Part shown: one piece after another, positions 54,800-63,913 of the stretch
How the letters are laid out: every line of letters starts with the position of its first letter
Numbering within the stretch: the first letter of the stretch is position 1
DNA from: Actinomyces procaprae
GTDB taxonomy: Bacteria; Actinomycetota; Actinomycetes; Actinomycetales; Actinomycetaceae
Assembly: GCF_004798665.1 (NCBI RefSeq)
Contig: NZ_CP039292.1
Location: forward strand, 1,240,001-1,304,000
Reading direction: 5' to 3'
Length of the DNA: 64,000 bases
The notes under the pieces: model-generated
Told to the model about the DNA's origin: nothing
What the model saw: the letters and a program-made list of their open reading frames with translations, nothing else
The model's database searches: none
Translations under genes and position numbers: made by a program

Positions 54800-56911
54800 T
54801 CACAGGGGCTCGACGGAGAAGACATGCGCGACGCGGCCGGAGAAGGGATCCAGGCGCACGTAGTTCTGCCCCGACCAGTCATAGGTGTCCCCGGTCAGCT
54901 CGTCCTTGACCCGCAGCACCGGCCGGGAGCCGTCCACCCAGCCGGGCAGCCCCAGCTGCTCCAGGTTGAGGTAGATCTCGCCCTCGTGGGCGCCGTAGGG
55001 ATCAAGGTTGACCACCGTCAGCACCACGTCGTCCTTCCCGGTGGGGGAGTGCGCGGCGTCCACCCGCTTGGAGTAGGCGATCAGGTTGTCGTCGCTGGTG
55101 GCGTGGAACCAGACATCACGCAGCTGCCGCAGCGCCGGGTGCGCGTTGCGGGCGGCGTTCAGCCGGGTGAGCAGATCCTCGATACCGTTGACGCGGGCGG
55201 CGCCGAAGTCGCGCTGCTTGTACTCGTACTTCTCATTGTCGATCTGCTCCTCGTACCCGGGGCGCGGGACCGACTCCGCCAGCTCGTAACCGGAGTAGAT
55301 GCCCCAGGTCGGTGACATGGTGGCGGCGAGCACGGCCCGCAGCTTGAAGGCGGGGACCTTCCCGTTGGTCATGAAGGGCGTGAGGATGTCGTGCGTGGTC
55401 GGCCAGAAGGTGGGACGCATGATGTGCGCGGTCTCCTGGGACAGCTCCACGAGGTACTCAGTCAGCTCCTGCTTGGTGTTGCGCCAGGCGAAGTAGGTGT
55501 ACGACTGGTGGAAGCCGATCTTCGCCAGGGTGCGCATCATCGCCGGCCTGGTGAAGGCCTCCGCCAGGAACAGAACCTCGGGGTTGTCCTCACGCACCTG
55601 GCGGATGAGCCTCTGCCAGAAGGGCAGGGGCTTGGTGTGGGGGTTGTCGACCCGGAAGATCGTCACCCCGTGACTGATCCAGGTGCGCACGACCTCCAGG
55701 ATCGCCTGATAGATGCCCTCGGGGTCGTTGTCGAAGTTCAGGGGGTAGATGTCCTGGTACTTCTTGGGCGGGTTCTCGGCGTAGGCGATGGAGCCGTCGG
55801 CCAGGACGGTGAACCACTCCGGGTGCTCGGTAACCCAGGGGTGGTCGGGCGAGCACTGCAGGGCCAGGTCCAGGGCCACCTCCATGCCGAGCTCGTGGGC
55901 GCGCGCCACCAGGGCGTCGAAGTCCTCGAAGGTGCCCAGGTCGGGGTGGATGACGTCGTGGCCGCCGTCGGGCGAGCCGATGCCGTAGGGGGAGCCCGGG
56001 TCCTCGGGCAGGGCGTTGAGCGTGTTGTTGCGGCCCTTGCGGTTGGTGGTGCCGATGGGGGAGATCGGGGTCAGGTAGAGGACGTCGAAGCCCATGGCGG
56101 CGATCCGGTCCAGGCGGTGGGTCGCCGTCTGCAGCGTGCCGGTGTGCCAGACGCCCTGCTCGTCGCGGTGCGCCCCCAGGGAGCGGGGGAAGATCTCATA
56201 CCAGGAGCCGGCCAGGGCGCGGGTGCGGTCCACCTGCAGTGGGTATGTGGCCGACGGGGAGACGTGGTCGCGCAGCGGGAGCCGGTCCAGTGCGGAGGTC
56301 ACCTCTCCGGACAGGCCGGCGGCCAGGCGGTCGCTGGGAGAGGCGGACTGATCGCGCAGCGCTGCGGCGGCGCCCAGCAGGGCCTCGGCGTCGGCCTGCT
56401 CCCGGCCCTTGACGGCGGCGGCGCGCTCAAGCACGCGCGCGCCCTCCTCCAGCATGAGCTCGACGTCGACGCCGGCAGGCACCTTCACCCCGGCGTCATG
56501 CGCCCAAGTGCCGTAGGGGTCGGACCAGCCGTCCACACGGATGCCCCAGTCGCCCGGGGCGTCAGCGGCCAGACGGGCCTCGTAGCGGTCCAGGCCGATG
56601 CCCACCTCGTACATGCGGGCGCTGGGACCATCGCTCCCATCAGGACGCACCAGGACGGCGGTGGCGCCGAAGCGGTCGTGCCCCTCCCGGAACACCGTGG
56701 CGCGAATGGGGAAGACCTCATTCGGGACGGCTTTGGAGGGCCAGCGCCCGTCCTCCACGACGGGGAACACCTCCGTCACCGGGATACGACCTACCGGGGA
56801 GTAGGGCGCGGGCCGCGGAACCCTACTGTGTTCGGGCTGCGCCGGAGCGGCGGGAGCAACGTGGCGGGTGGACTTCGTCTTCGCCGTGTGCGGCGTCGTG
56901 TTAGGGGTCAC
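54800..56911 (-). CDS. glgE: Alpha-1,4-glucan:maltose-1-phosphate maltosyltransferase
   Basis: A 703-residue GH13 subfamily 3 enzyme that extends alpha-1,4-glucan by two glucose units from maltose-1-phosphate. Family features are the N-terminal beta domain (VTEVFPVVEDGRWPSKAVPN), an inserted helical region (residues about 150-210) and GSWYEIFPRSLG. The catalytic Asp is in TIFRVDNPHTKPLPFW (about 420), the Glu in LFLAEAFTRPAMM (about 447), and PTTHDILT follows. It starts with GTG at 56911. First gene of glgE-treS-mak-glgB, the complete GlgE pathway, and 48 bp after trpS. Confidence 0.97.
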   Translation of the reverse strand: MTPNTTPHTAKTKSTRHVAPAAPAQPEHSRVPRPAPYSPVGRIPVTEVFPVVEDGRWPSKAVPNEVFPIRATVFREGHDRFGATAVLVRPDGSDGPSARMYEVGIGLDRYEARLAADAPGDWGIRVDGWSDPYGTWAHDAGVKVPAGVDVELMLEEGARVLERAAAVKGREQADAEALLGAAAALRDQSASPSDRLAAGLSGEVTSALDRLPLRDHVSPSATYPLQVDRTRALAGSWYEIFPRSLGAHRDEQGVWHTGTLQTATHRLDRIAAMGFDVLYLTPISPIGTTNRKGRNNTLNALPEDPGSPYGIGSPDGGHDVIHPDLGTFEDFDALVARAHELGMEVALDLALQCSPDHPWVTEHPEWFTVLADGSIAYAENPPKKYQDIYPLNFDNDPEGIYQAILEVVRTWISHGVTIFRVDNPHTKPLPFWQRLIRQVREDNPEVLFLAEAFTRPAMMRTLAKIGFHQSYTYFAWRNTKQELTEYLVELSQETAHIMRPTFWPTTHDILTPFMTNGKVPAFKLRAVLAATMSPTWGIYSGYELAESVPRPGYEEQIDNEKYEYKQRDFGAARVNGIEDLLTRLNAARNAHPALRQLRDVWFHATSDDNLIAYSKRVDAAHSPTGKDDVVLTVVNLDPYGAHEGEIYLNLEQLGLPGWVDGSRPVLRVKDELTGDTYDWSGQNYVRLDPFSGRVAHVFSVEPL

Positions 56912-56959
56912 AGCGCAAGCCTACCTGCCCGCGCGCGTGCGTGTAGCCGCCCCGACGTC

Positions 56960-58117
56960 CTAGTAGTTCATGTGCATGGCGGTGCGCACCGCGTCGAGGG
57001 TCTGCTCGGCGACCTCGTTCGCCTTGGCGTTGCCTTCGGCCAGGACCTGCAGCAGGTAGTCCTCGTTGGCGGACAGCTCGGCGCGGCGGGCGCGGATGGG
57101 GGCGAAGAACTCGTTGACCGCCTCGGTGGTGATCCGCTTGAGGGCGCCGGCGCCGCCGTCGCCGATCTGATCGGCCAGTGACCGCGGGTCCCCGGCCCCG
57201 CACAGGGAGGCGAGGGTGAGCAGGTTGGCCACCTCCGGACGTCCCTGCGGATCGTAGGTGATGTTCCGGTCGGAGTCGGTCTTGGCCTTCCTGAGCAGCT
57301 TGGCAGTCTCGTCCGCGCTCATGCGCAGCTCAATGGTGTTGTGGCGGGACTTGCTCATCTTCTCCCCGTCCAGGCCCAGCAGCAGCGGTGCCTGGGACAG
57401 CAGCGCCTCGGGACGGCGGAACACCGGGTGTGCCTTGACTGCGCGGCCGTAGCGCTTGTCGAAGCGCTGGGCGATCATCCTGGCCTGCTCCAGATGCGGC
57501 AGCTGGTCCTTGCCCACCGGGACGAGGTTCGCCTGGCAGAACAGGATGTCGGCGGCCTGGTGCACCGGGTAGGTCAGCATCAGACCGGTCATGGCGCGGC
57601 CGTCGGTGGCCTCCAGCTCGGCCTTGACCGTCGGGTTGCGATGCAGCTCGGACTCGGTGACCAGGGACAGGAACGGCAGCATCAGCTGATTGGCCGCCGG
57701 CACTGCGGAGTGGGTGAAGATCGTCGAGCGCTGCGGGTCGACGCCGACCGCGAGCGTGTCCGCCACCAGCGACAGCACGCGCTCGCGGATCGGGCCGACG
57801 CCGTCGCGGTCGGTGATCACCTGGTAGTCGGCCACGAGGATCCAGGTGTCCACGCCCCGATCCTGGATCGGCTGCCAGGAGTGCATGGTGCCGAAGTAGT
57901 GGCCCAGGTGCATATTGCCGGTCGGGCGTACGCCCGTCAGCATCCGGTAGCGGCCGGGGTTGACGTCCAGGTCGGCCTCGATCTCGGCGCTGCGCTCCAG
58001 GGAGCGGGCCAGGGAGGCGGCGTCGGTGGACCGGGACAGCGCCTCGCCCGCGTCTGCGCCGTCGGCGGCATTGCTGCTGGGGGAGGGGGAGCCTGCGGTC
58101 GCGTCATGCTGCGTCAT
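56960..58117 (-). CDS. trpS: Tryptophanyl-tRNA synthetase
   Basis: A 385-residue class I synthetase charging tRNA-Trp. The HIGH motif is GNMHLGHY (about residue 67-74) and KMSKS lies in GEKMSKSRHNTIEL (about 253). GVRPTGNMHLGHYFG and ADYQVITDRDG mark the TrpS rather than TyrS family. The N-terminal 45 residues are a Ser/Ala-rich extension. The start at 58117 has AGGA eight bases upstream; ATG 58126 is also possible. It sits between glgX and glgE on the same strand, an odd place for a housekeeping gene, and may be cotranscribed with the glycogen genes. Confidence 0.95.
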   Translation of the reverse strand: MTQHDATAGSPSPSSNAADGADAGEALSRSTDAASLARSLERSAEIEADLDVNPGRYRMLTGVRPTGNMHLGHYFGTMHSWQPIQDRGVDTWILVADYQVITDRDGVGPIRERVLSLVADTLAVGVDPQRSTIFTHSAVPAANQLMLPFLSLVTESELHRNPTVKAELEATDGRAMTGLMLTYPVHQAADILFCQANLVPVGKDQLPHLEQARMIAQRFDKRYGRAVKAHPVFRRPEALLSQAPLLLGLDGEKMSKSRHNTIELRMSADETAKLLRKAKTDSDRNITYDPQGRPEVANLLTLASLCGAGDPRSLADQIGDGGAGALKRITTEAVNEFFAPIRARRAELSANEDYLLQVLAEGNAKANEVAEQTLDAVRTAMHMNY

Positions 58118-58296
58118 GGCGGTCATCCTAAGGGGCGCCCGCCGGTAGGCCGGAATCGTGTTCACAGCCCTCCGCTCACGCGCCCTCCCGCCGGAGGGGC
58201 GCCGACGGATGAGCGTGAGTCCCAGGAACGGCCGCCCCGGAGCCATGCGGGCGCGCTGCCGGCGCCGGCAGCCACGCGCAAGCACCACTGCCGGTC

Positions 58297-60654
58297 TCAG
58301 GCGGCGGCCCCCGCAGACTCATCGGGCAGGCCGACCAGCTGTTCGCCGGACAGGTAGATGCGCAGCGACAGCGCGTCCAGCGTGGTGGTGTCCCCGGGAC
58401 GGTCCTGGCGGCAATCGGTGGCCCCGGACCGGGAGGTCCGCGCACGGGTGGGATTGAGCGCACGGGCGCGGGCCGCCGGCCCCCGGCTCACCCGGTGGGC
58501 GAGGGCGAAGGCGGAGGTGTGCGGCCGCGGCACGGCCCAAGTGGAGTCCCACATCAGGTGCCAGTCGGTGCCGTGCCCCTCGGGAAGAGTGACATCGGCC
58601 TGGCTCAAGGACCCGTTGATGACCAGGAGCAGATCGTCGTCGCCCATGGCAGTGCCCGAGCGCAGCATCTGCACCACTCGGGTCCACGGGTCGTGCCAGG
58701 CGGCCACGTCCATCGGGTCTGCGTTGGCGCGGAACCAGGACAGGTCGGGAAGGGCGTCGCAGTTCTGCGTGGAGCCGCTGGCGAAGCTGACCGGGCGCAG
58801 CACCGGGTGCTCGTCGCGCAGATTGATCAGGAAACGGGTCGTGGCGATGAGGTCGCGCTGCCAGGTGGTCAGGTTCCAGTCGTACCAGGAGATCTCCGAG
58901 TCCTGGCAGTAGGAGTTGTTGTTGCCGTCCTGGGTGCGCCCCATCTCATCCCCGCCCAGCAGCATGGGCGTGCCCGCGGAGACCAGCAGCGTGCCCAGCA
59001 CGTTCCGAGACGAACGACGCCGGAGGATCTCGATAGGACCCCCACCCATACCCTCCGGCAGAGGGCCTTCGAAGCCGTGGTTCCAGGAGCGGTTGTCGTC
59101 GGTGCCGTCGCGGTTGTCCTCGCCGTTGGCCAGGTTGTGCTTGTAGTCGTAGCAGACCAGGTCACGCAGCGTGAAGCCGTCGTGGGCGGTAACGAAGTTG
59201 ATCGACGCCAGCGGTCCGCGTCCGCCCGGATACTCCCCGTAGCCGAACATGTCCGCGCTGCCGCTCAGGCGCGTGGCCAGGTCGCGCAGGTCGTTGCCCG
59301 GGCGCCCCTTGGACATCTCCGACGCGTCGTGCAGCCAGAAGGAGCGCACGGTGCCCCGGTAGCGGTCGTTCCAGTCGTGGAAGGGCGCGGGGAACTCGCC
59401 GGTGCGCCACCCTCCCGGACCGATGTCCCAGGGCTCTGCGATCAGCTTGGCGTGCTGCAGCACCGGATCGGTGGCCATCCCGATGAGCAGCGGGTGGCGG
59501 GACTGGAACTCGGACGCGTCGCGGCCCAGGGTGACCGCCAGGTCGAAGCGGAACCCGTCGACGCCGACGTCACCGGCCCAGTAGCGCAGCGAGTCCAGTA
59601 CGAGCTGCACCGCCCGCGTGGAGCGGAAGTCCACCGTGTTGCCAGTTCCCGTCACGTCCACGTACTGCGCGGGACGGTGCGGCGCGTGCAGGTAGTACTC
59701 GAGGTTGTCCAGTCCCCGCAGTGACAGCGCGGGCCCGTCCATGCCCGACTCGCAGGTGTGGTTGTAGACGACGTCCATGATCACCTCGAGGCCGGCCTCG
59801 TGCAGCAACGACACCATGCCGCGGAACTCGTCCAGGACGGCCTGTGGGCCGGCCTCGCGGGCGGCGCGAGTCGCATAAGACGGCTCGGGGGCGAAGTAGG
59901 ACAAGGTGGAGTAGCCCCAGTAGTTCTTCCGCTCGCGCTGAAGGAGGAAGGCCTCCGAGAAGGCGGCGTGAACGGGGAGCAGCTCAATCGTCGTGATGCC
60001 GAGCGAGCGCAGGTGGGAGACGGCGGCCGGATGCGCCAGGCCGGCGTAGGTGCCGCGCAGCTCCGGGGGCACCCCGGGCATGGAGTGGGTGAACCCCTTG
60101 ACGTGCGTCTCGTAGATGACGGTGCGCTCGCGGGGCACCTTCGGTCCCGGCACCACCGGGAACTGCTCGCCGGTGACCACGCCGAGGGCAGTGTGCCCGG
60201 CGGAGTCCAGCTCGGAGGGTAGCAAGGGCACGTAGGTCGGGGACAGCTCGGCGTCGACGGCGTGGGCGTAAAGCTCCGGGCCGAGGCGCGGGGCGCCGTC
60301 GATGGCACGGGCGTAGGGGTCGAGCAGGAGCTTGCGCGGGTTGAACAGCAGGCCCTCCGCGGGATTCCACTGGCCGTGCGCGCGGTAGCCGTAGCGCTGG
60401 CCCGCACGCACCCCGGGCACATGGGCGCTCCAGGCGCCGTGGACCGGGCCGTGCATACCGATGCGTCGTTCGGAGCTGATCCTCCCGGTGGAGTCGACCT
60501 CCAGGAGGCACAGGTCAACCGCATCGGCGCGCGGTGCTACGACCACGAAGTCGGCGCCGTCCTCGATGAGCGTGGCGCCCAGGCGAGTGCGGTCCGACGC
60601 CTCGGAGTCGGCACGTGCGGCGGGTTGCAGCTCTGGCGTGGAGGACATCGGCAT
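58297..60654 (-). CDS. glgX: Glycogen debranching enzyme
   Basis: A 785-residue GH13 isoamylase-type debranching enzyme that cleaves alpha-1,6 branches after phosphorylase trimming. It has an N-terminal CBM48 (FVVVAPRADAVDLCLLEV) and then the barrel. The nucleophile Asp is in DGFRFDLAVTLGR (about 370), the Glu in LIAEPWDIGPGGW (about 406), and TAHDGFTLRDLVCY follows. The sequence near residues 720-760 (TRARTSRSGATDCRQDRPGD) looks like an insert compared with most GlgX and is low in hydrophobics. The start is ATG 60654 or 60648; AGGA lies upstream of both. Divergent from etfB. Confidence 0.95.
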   Translation of the reverse strand: MPMSSTPELQPAARADSEASDRTRLGATLIEDGADFVVVAPRADAVDLCLLEVDSTGRISSERRIGMHGPVHGAWSAHVPGVRAGQRYGYRAHGQWNPAEGLLFNPRKLLLDPYARAIDGAPRLGPELYAHAVDAELSPTYVPLLPSELDSAGHTALGVVTGEQFPVVPGPKVPRERTVIYETHVKGFTHSMPGVPPELRGTYAGLAHPAAVSHLRSLGITTIELLPVHAAFSEAFLLQRERKNYWGYSTLSYFAPEPSYATRAAREAGPQAVLDEFRGMVSLLHEAGLEVIMDVVYNHTCESGMDGPALSLRGLDNLEYYLHAPHRPAQYVDVTGTGNTVDFRSTRAVQLVLDSLRYWAGDVGVDGFRFDLAVTLGRDASEFQSRHPLLIGMATDPVLQHAKLIAEPWDIGPGGWRTGEFPAPFHDWNDRYRGTVRSFWLHDASEMSKGRPGNDLRDLATRLSGSADMFGYGEYPGGRGPLASINFVTAHDGFTLRDLVCYDYKHNLANGEDNRDGTDDNRSWNHGFEGPLPEGMGGGPIEILRRRSSRNVLGTLLVSAGTPMLLGGDEMGRTQDGNNNSYCQDSEISWYDWNLTTWQRDLIATTRFLINLRDEHPVLRPVSFASGSTQNCDALPDLSWFRANADPMDVAAWHDPWTRVVQMLRSGTAMGDDDLLLVINGSLSQADVTLPEGHGTDWHLMWDSTWAVPRPHTSAFALAHRVSRGPAARARALNPTRARTSRSGATDCRQDRPGDTTTLDALSLRIYLSGEQLVGLPDESAGAAA

Positions 60655-60919
60655 GAATCCTATTGTCGAGCAAGGGGTGTCGTGATGCTACTTCGTGGCT
60701 GCGGATCGTGACGGTGTTTGGCCTGTCCGGCGTGTGCCGACGTGGCGGAGAATAGGCGATCCGGCGTTTGGGCGGGCTACGTGGGCTGTCAGTGGCCGCC
60801 GGCCGGGGCGGGACGGGCGGGCATCGCCGTCCAGCAGGATGTGGGCGGGGCGTGGTAGCGCCCGCGGGGTGACCGAGTGCTCACCTGCCTGTGCACCGCG
60901 ATATGGCAATCTTGTACGC

Positions 60920-61702
60920 ATGAAAATAGTCGTCTGCATCAAGCACGTCCCGGATGTGCAGTCTGAGCGTCGTCTGGAGGAGGGGCGCCTGGTCCGCGGT
61001 GAGGATGACGTCCTCAACGAGCTGGACGAGAACGCCGTCGAGGCCGCAGTGGCCCTGGTCGAGGAACTGGGCGGCGAGGTGATCGCCCTGTGTATGGGTC
61101 CCGAGGACGCCGAGGACGGTGTGCGCCGTGCCCTGCAGATGGGGGCCGACTCCGGCGTCGTCGTCAGCGATGACGCGCTGGTGGGTGCCGACGTGCCTAC
61201 CACTGCCCGCACTCTCGCCGCCGCCGTATCGAAGATCGGCGGTGCTGACTCCGGGCCGGGCGACGTGGATCTGGTCATCACCGGCATGGCCTCACTGGAT
61301 GCCATGACCTCCATGCTTCCGGGCGCGCTCGCCGCCGCCCTGCACGTGCCGGCGCTCACCCTGGCGGGCTCGCTGGAGGTGAGTGCCGATGAGGCGACCA
61401 TCACCCGTTCGACCGGCACCGTGCGGGAGGTGCTCTCCGCCCCGCTGCCCGCACTCGTGTCGGTCACGGACCAGGCCAATGAGCCCCGCTACCCCAATTT
61501 CGCCGCCATGCGCGCCGCCCGCAAGAAGCCGGTGGATGTCTGGGACCTGGGTGACCTGGGGCTCGACGCCGTCGCCGAGGCGGGGATCGCCGTCGTCGAC
61601 TTCACCGAGCGGCCCGCCCGTGAGGCCGGCGTCATCCGCACCGACGCCGGCGAGGCCGGCCGTGAGCTCGCCGCCTGGCTCGTCGAGAACAACCTTGTTT
61701 GA
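60920..61702 (+). CDS. etfB: Electron transfer flavoprotein beta subunit
   Basis: A 260-residue ETF beta chain that, with EtfA, binds FAD and AMP and shuttles electrons between dehydrogenases and the membrane. Family blocks are MKIVVCIKHVPDV, LNELDENAVEAAVAL, the signature VSVTDQANEPRYPNFAAMRAA and AARKKPVDVW. ATG 60920 is the normal family start; no Shine-Dalgarno is seen, so a leaderless or weakly translated start is likely. It is followed by etfA after 34 bp. No dehydrogenase or EtfD gene is close, so the electron donor is unknown. Confidence 0.95.
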   Translation: MKIVVCIKHVPDVQSERRLEEGRLVRGEDDVLNELDENAVEAAVALVEELGGEVIALCMGPEDAEDGVRRALQMGADSGVVVSDDALVGADVPTTARTLAAAVSKIGGADSGPGDVDLVITGMASLDAMTSMLPGALAAALHVPALTLAGSLEVSADEATITRSTGTVREVLSAPLPALVSVTDQANEPRYPNFAAMRAARKKPVDVWDLGDLGLDAVAEAGIAVVDFTERPAREAGVIRTDAGEAGRELAAWLVENNLV

Positions 61703-61736
61703 GCGGTAGCGTCAGGGAAGGAGCAACGAATCAACC

Positions 61737-62735
61737 ATGCCTGAAAACATGCTGAACGCGCCCATTGTCGTGCTGGTCGACCGTACGCCCGAGGGCATCC
61801 CCACCGCGGGCGCCCTCGCACTCGTCTCCGTGGCGCGCGCACTCACCTCCGCCGAGGTCGTGGCGCTGGCTCCCGGGGGCCTGGAGCCATCCGCCTCCGC
61901 CGTGCTTGCCGCGGCCGGAGCCGCTCGTGTGCTTGTGGCGGACCTTGACGGCCGGGAGGCGGTGGCGGCGGTCGCGGCCGACGCCGTCGTTGCGGCTGTC
62001 CGGTCCGTGCGCCCCGCCGTCGCGCTGGTGGGTAGCGACTACCGCGGCAAGGAGATTGCCGGCCGGGCCGCGGTCCTGCTGGGCTCGGCCTGCGCCTCCG
62101 ATGTGGGTGACCTGGAAGTGGTCGGCAGTGAGCTGCGGGCCTCCAAGCTGGTCCTGTCGGGCACCTGGTCCACCACCATGACCGTGTCCGCGCAGTCCGA
62201 CCACACCCCGGTCATCTCGGTGCACCCCAGTGCCGTAGAGCCGGCGTCCCCCGCCGCGGGCGAGGCGGAGATCCCCGTCGAGCCCCTGGACGTGCCGTTG
62301 TCTGCGGAGGCCGCAGCCGTCAAGGTCGTCTCCCGCGAGGTCTCCGACGCCGCCGCGGGCCCCGACCTGGCCGAGGCGCAGCGCGTCGTGGTCATGGGGC
62401 GCGGCACAGACGGCGACCTCGGCCTGGTGCATTCGCTCGCCGACCCGCTCGACGCCGCCATCGGCGCGACCCGCGTGGCCTGCGACGAGGGCTGGATCGA
62501 GCGTTCCGCACAGGTCGGGCAGACCGGTGTCTCCATAGCCCCCAGTCTGTATATCGGGCTGGGCGTGTCCGGCGCAGTCCACCACACCAGCGGCATCCAG
62601 GGCGCCGGCACGATTGTTGCGGTCTGCGACGACTCGGAGGCGCCGATCTTCGAGATGGCCGACTACGGCGTGGTCGGCGACGTCGCCGAGGTCGTGCCCC
62701 AGCTGGTGGAGGAGCTGGCGCGCCTGCGCGGCTGA
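61737..62735 (+). CDS. etfA: Electron transfer flavoprotein alpha subunit
   Basis: A 332-residue ETF alpha chain. The N-terminal domain (IVVLVDRTPEG) is followed by the conserved C-terminal FAD domain: MGRGTDGDLGLVHSLADPL, GATRVACDEGWIE, QVGQTGVSIAPSLYIGLG, SGAVHHTSGIQGAGTIVAV and APIFEMADYGVVGD (residues about 220-330). The ATG at 61737 follows GGGAAGGAGCAACG. It forms the ETF heterodimer with EtfB. The N-terminal domain is rich in Ala/Val and less conserved, as is usual. A terminator hairpin follows at 62762. Confidence 0.95.
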   Translation: MPENMLNAPIVVLVDRTPEGIPTAGALALVSVARALTSAEVVALAPGGLEPSASAVLAAAGAARVLVADLDGREAVAAVAADAVVAAVRSVRPAVALVGSDYRGKEIAGRAAVLLGSACASDVGDLEVVGSELRASKLVLSGTWSTTMTVSAQSDHTPVISVHPSAVEPASPAAGEAEIPVEPLDVPLSAEAAAVKVVSREVSDAAAGPDLAEAQRVVVMGRGTDGDLGLVHSLADPLDAAIGATRVACDEGWIERSAQVGQTGVSIAPSLYIGLGVSGAVHHTSGIQGAGTIVAVCDDSEAPIFEMADYGVVGDVAEVVPQLVEELARLRG

Positions 62736-62761
62736 GCGCCACCCGCTGGACCTCCGACATT

Positions 62762-62795
62762 CCGCCCCGTCCCGGTTCGTGCCGGGGCGGGGCGG
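62762..62795 (+). terminator. Terminator of etfBA
   Basis: A 14-bp GC-rich stem (62762-62775 with 62782-62795, one G-T wobble) with a 6-base loop, 26 bp after the etfA stop. No T-run follows. Confidence 0.65.
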
Positions 62796-62803
62796 CCTCA
62801 CAC

Positions 62804-62866
62804 GCCGAGATCGGTACTTCTTACGTGCCGAGATCGGTAGTTGTTACGTGCTGAGGTCGGTAGATA
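62804..62866. repeat. Three tandem 23-bp units
   Basis: Units beginning GCCGAGATCGGTA at 62804 and 62827 and GCTGAGGTCGGTA at 62850, each followed by TT-TTACGT-like spacers. Period 23. Directly after the etfA terminator; no inverted partners seen nearby. Confidence 0.7.
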
Positions 62867-63219
62867 TGGCGCTCTTCGTGTTTGTGGGTGTGGTGGTTGG
62901 GTGCCGTGGGTGGTTGTGTTCGGGGCGCACCGGTCCGGCTAGGTGGTTGTGTTCGGGGCGAGGAGGTCGTGTTCGCCTGTGCAGGTTCGTGTTCGGGCTG
63001 TTGAGGAAGTTTTGGCCGGTCAGAGGGCTGTCGCCGGGCTGGCGGGGAGTTCCTTGGGCCGATGTCGGGCTGGATACGTGGACGTTGACCTGAACGCGCG
63101 GGCCGTGGTGTCTGGCGCGTCGTGGCTGGGTCGTGTTGTGTGAGTCGTTTGTGCTGGTGGGGCGGTGCTGGCGGTGTGGGTGCCTCCGGGCGGGCGGGTC
63201 TGTGTGCTCGGTGAGGATT
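62867..63219. other. Gene-free stretch with strong G+T bias on the plus strand
   Basis: Plus strand is dominated by G and T (GTGGTTGG, GGTTGTGTTCGGGGCG twice at about 62912 and 62942). Frames on either strand give only Pro/Arg/His/Thr or Gly/Val/Trp low-complexity proteins. I see no gene. Confidence 0.5.
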
Positions 63220-63499
63220 GTTGTGCGCAGTCGAGCGTCCAGGGCGGTTTCCGCGGTGTTGGGGGCCTGGTTGTCGGCAGTCGAGGGGGCGGGCGGGGTC
63301 TTGTGCTGCCCTGGTTGGACCGCTCACGCGCGGTTGGACCGCTCACGCGCGGTTGGACCGCTGTAACCGGTGGCTAGGGCGGTCCAACGGGGGCGCAGGG
63401 GTCCAACGGGGGCACAGGGGTCCAACTGGCAGGCTCAACGGCCGCGCACACAGACACCCGAACGCGCAGCGCCACCCGAGCGCTCACACAACAGGACCT
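63220..63499. repeat. Dispersed intergenic repeat, copy 2, with convergent 19-bp units
   Basis: Second copy of the element at 13945-14206, in the same orientation, about 280 bp (about 17 bp longer near the 3' end). Three forward units start GGTTGGACCGC at 63313, 63332 and 63351; after GTGGCTAGGGC come inverted GGTCCAAC units at 19-bp spacing. The bases between the cores differ from copy 1 (CACGCGC here, TACGGCC there) but agree within each copy. Confidence 0.85.
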
Positions 63500-63822
63500 G
63501 GCGCGCATGCTCTGGCCCGGCTCCCGTCCGTCGCGCCGTGTAGCGCGCCGCCGGGGCGTGCGCCCATGACCCCCGGCCAGCCGCAGCCCCCTGGCTCGCC
63601 CCGCCCCCGAGTGCAAGGAGCCTGTTCCTAGGGATTTTGAGACCGATTTGGCGAGTGACAGCCACGCTCCCGAGTGCGAGGAGCCTGTAGGCCCGATGAC
63701 GAACCGCTTCTTCGTGGGGCATGGAGGCTGGCGGCGCGAGCACCCGTCGCGGGGCGGCGTCTTGGACGTACAGGGAGTGGGGTCAGGGCCGGGGGTAGAT
63801 CGTTGGGTGCGACCCTTCGGCC
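63500..63822. other. Intergenic stretch with one 20-base direct repeat
   Basis: No gene seen. A 20-base sequence ending AGGAGCCTGT occurs at 63606-63625 and 63669-63688 with one mismatch, 63 bp apart. Confidence 0.5.
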
Positions 63823-63913
63823 TCTGCTACGCCGGTTTGACCTCTGCTGAAGGGTCCAGAACCGTTCAGCAGACACCTAACTGGCGTAGTAAACCCCGAA
63901 CCGGCGTAGCAGA
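63823..63913. repeat. Nested inverted repeats (convergent array)
   Basis: Outer pair: TCTGCTACGCCGGTT (63823-63837) and its exact complement (63899-63913). Inner pair: TCTGCTGAA (63843-63851) and TTCAGCAGA (63865-63873). A further inverted unit, CTGGCGTAGTAAACC, begins at about 63881. Two forward units face three inverted ones. No gene is seen up to the window end. Confidence 0.75.

Noticed and set aside
62821..63327. A 168-codon minus frame near the right edge
   Set aside because: Pro/Arg/His/Thr low complexity caused by G+T bias of the plus strand; it runs through the repeat element and has no ribosome site.
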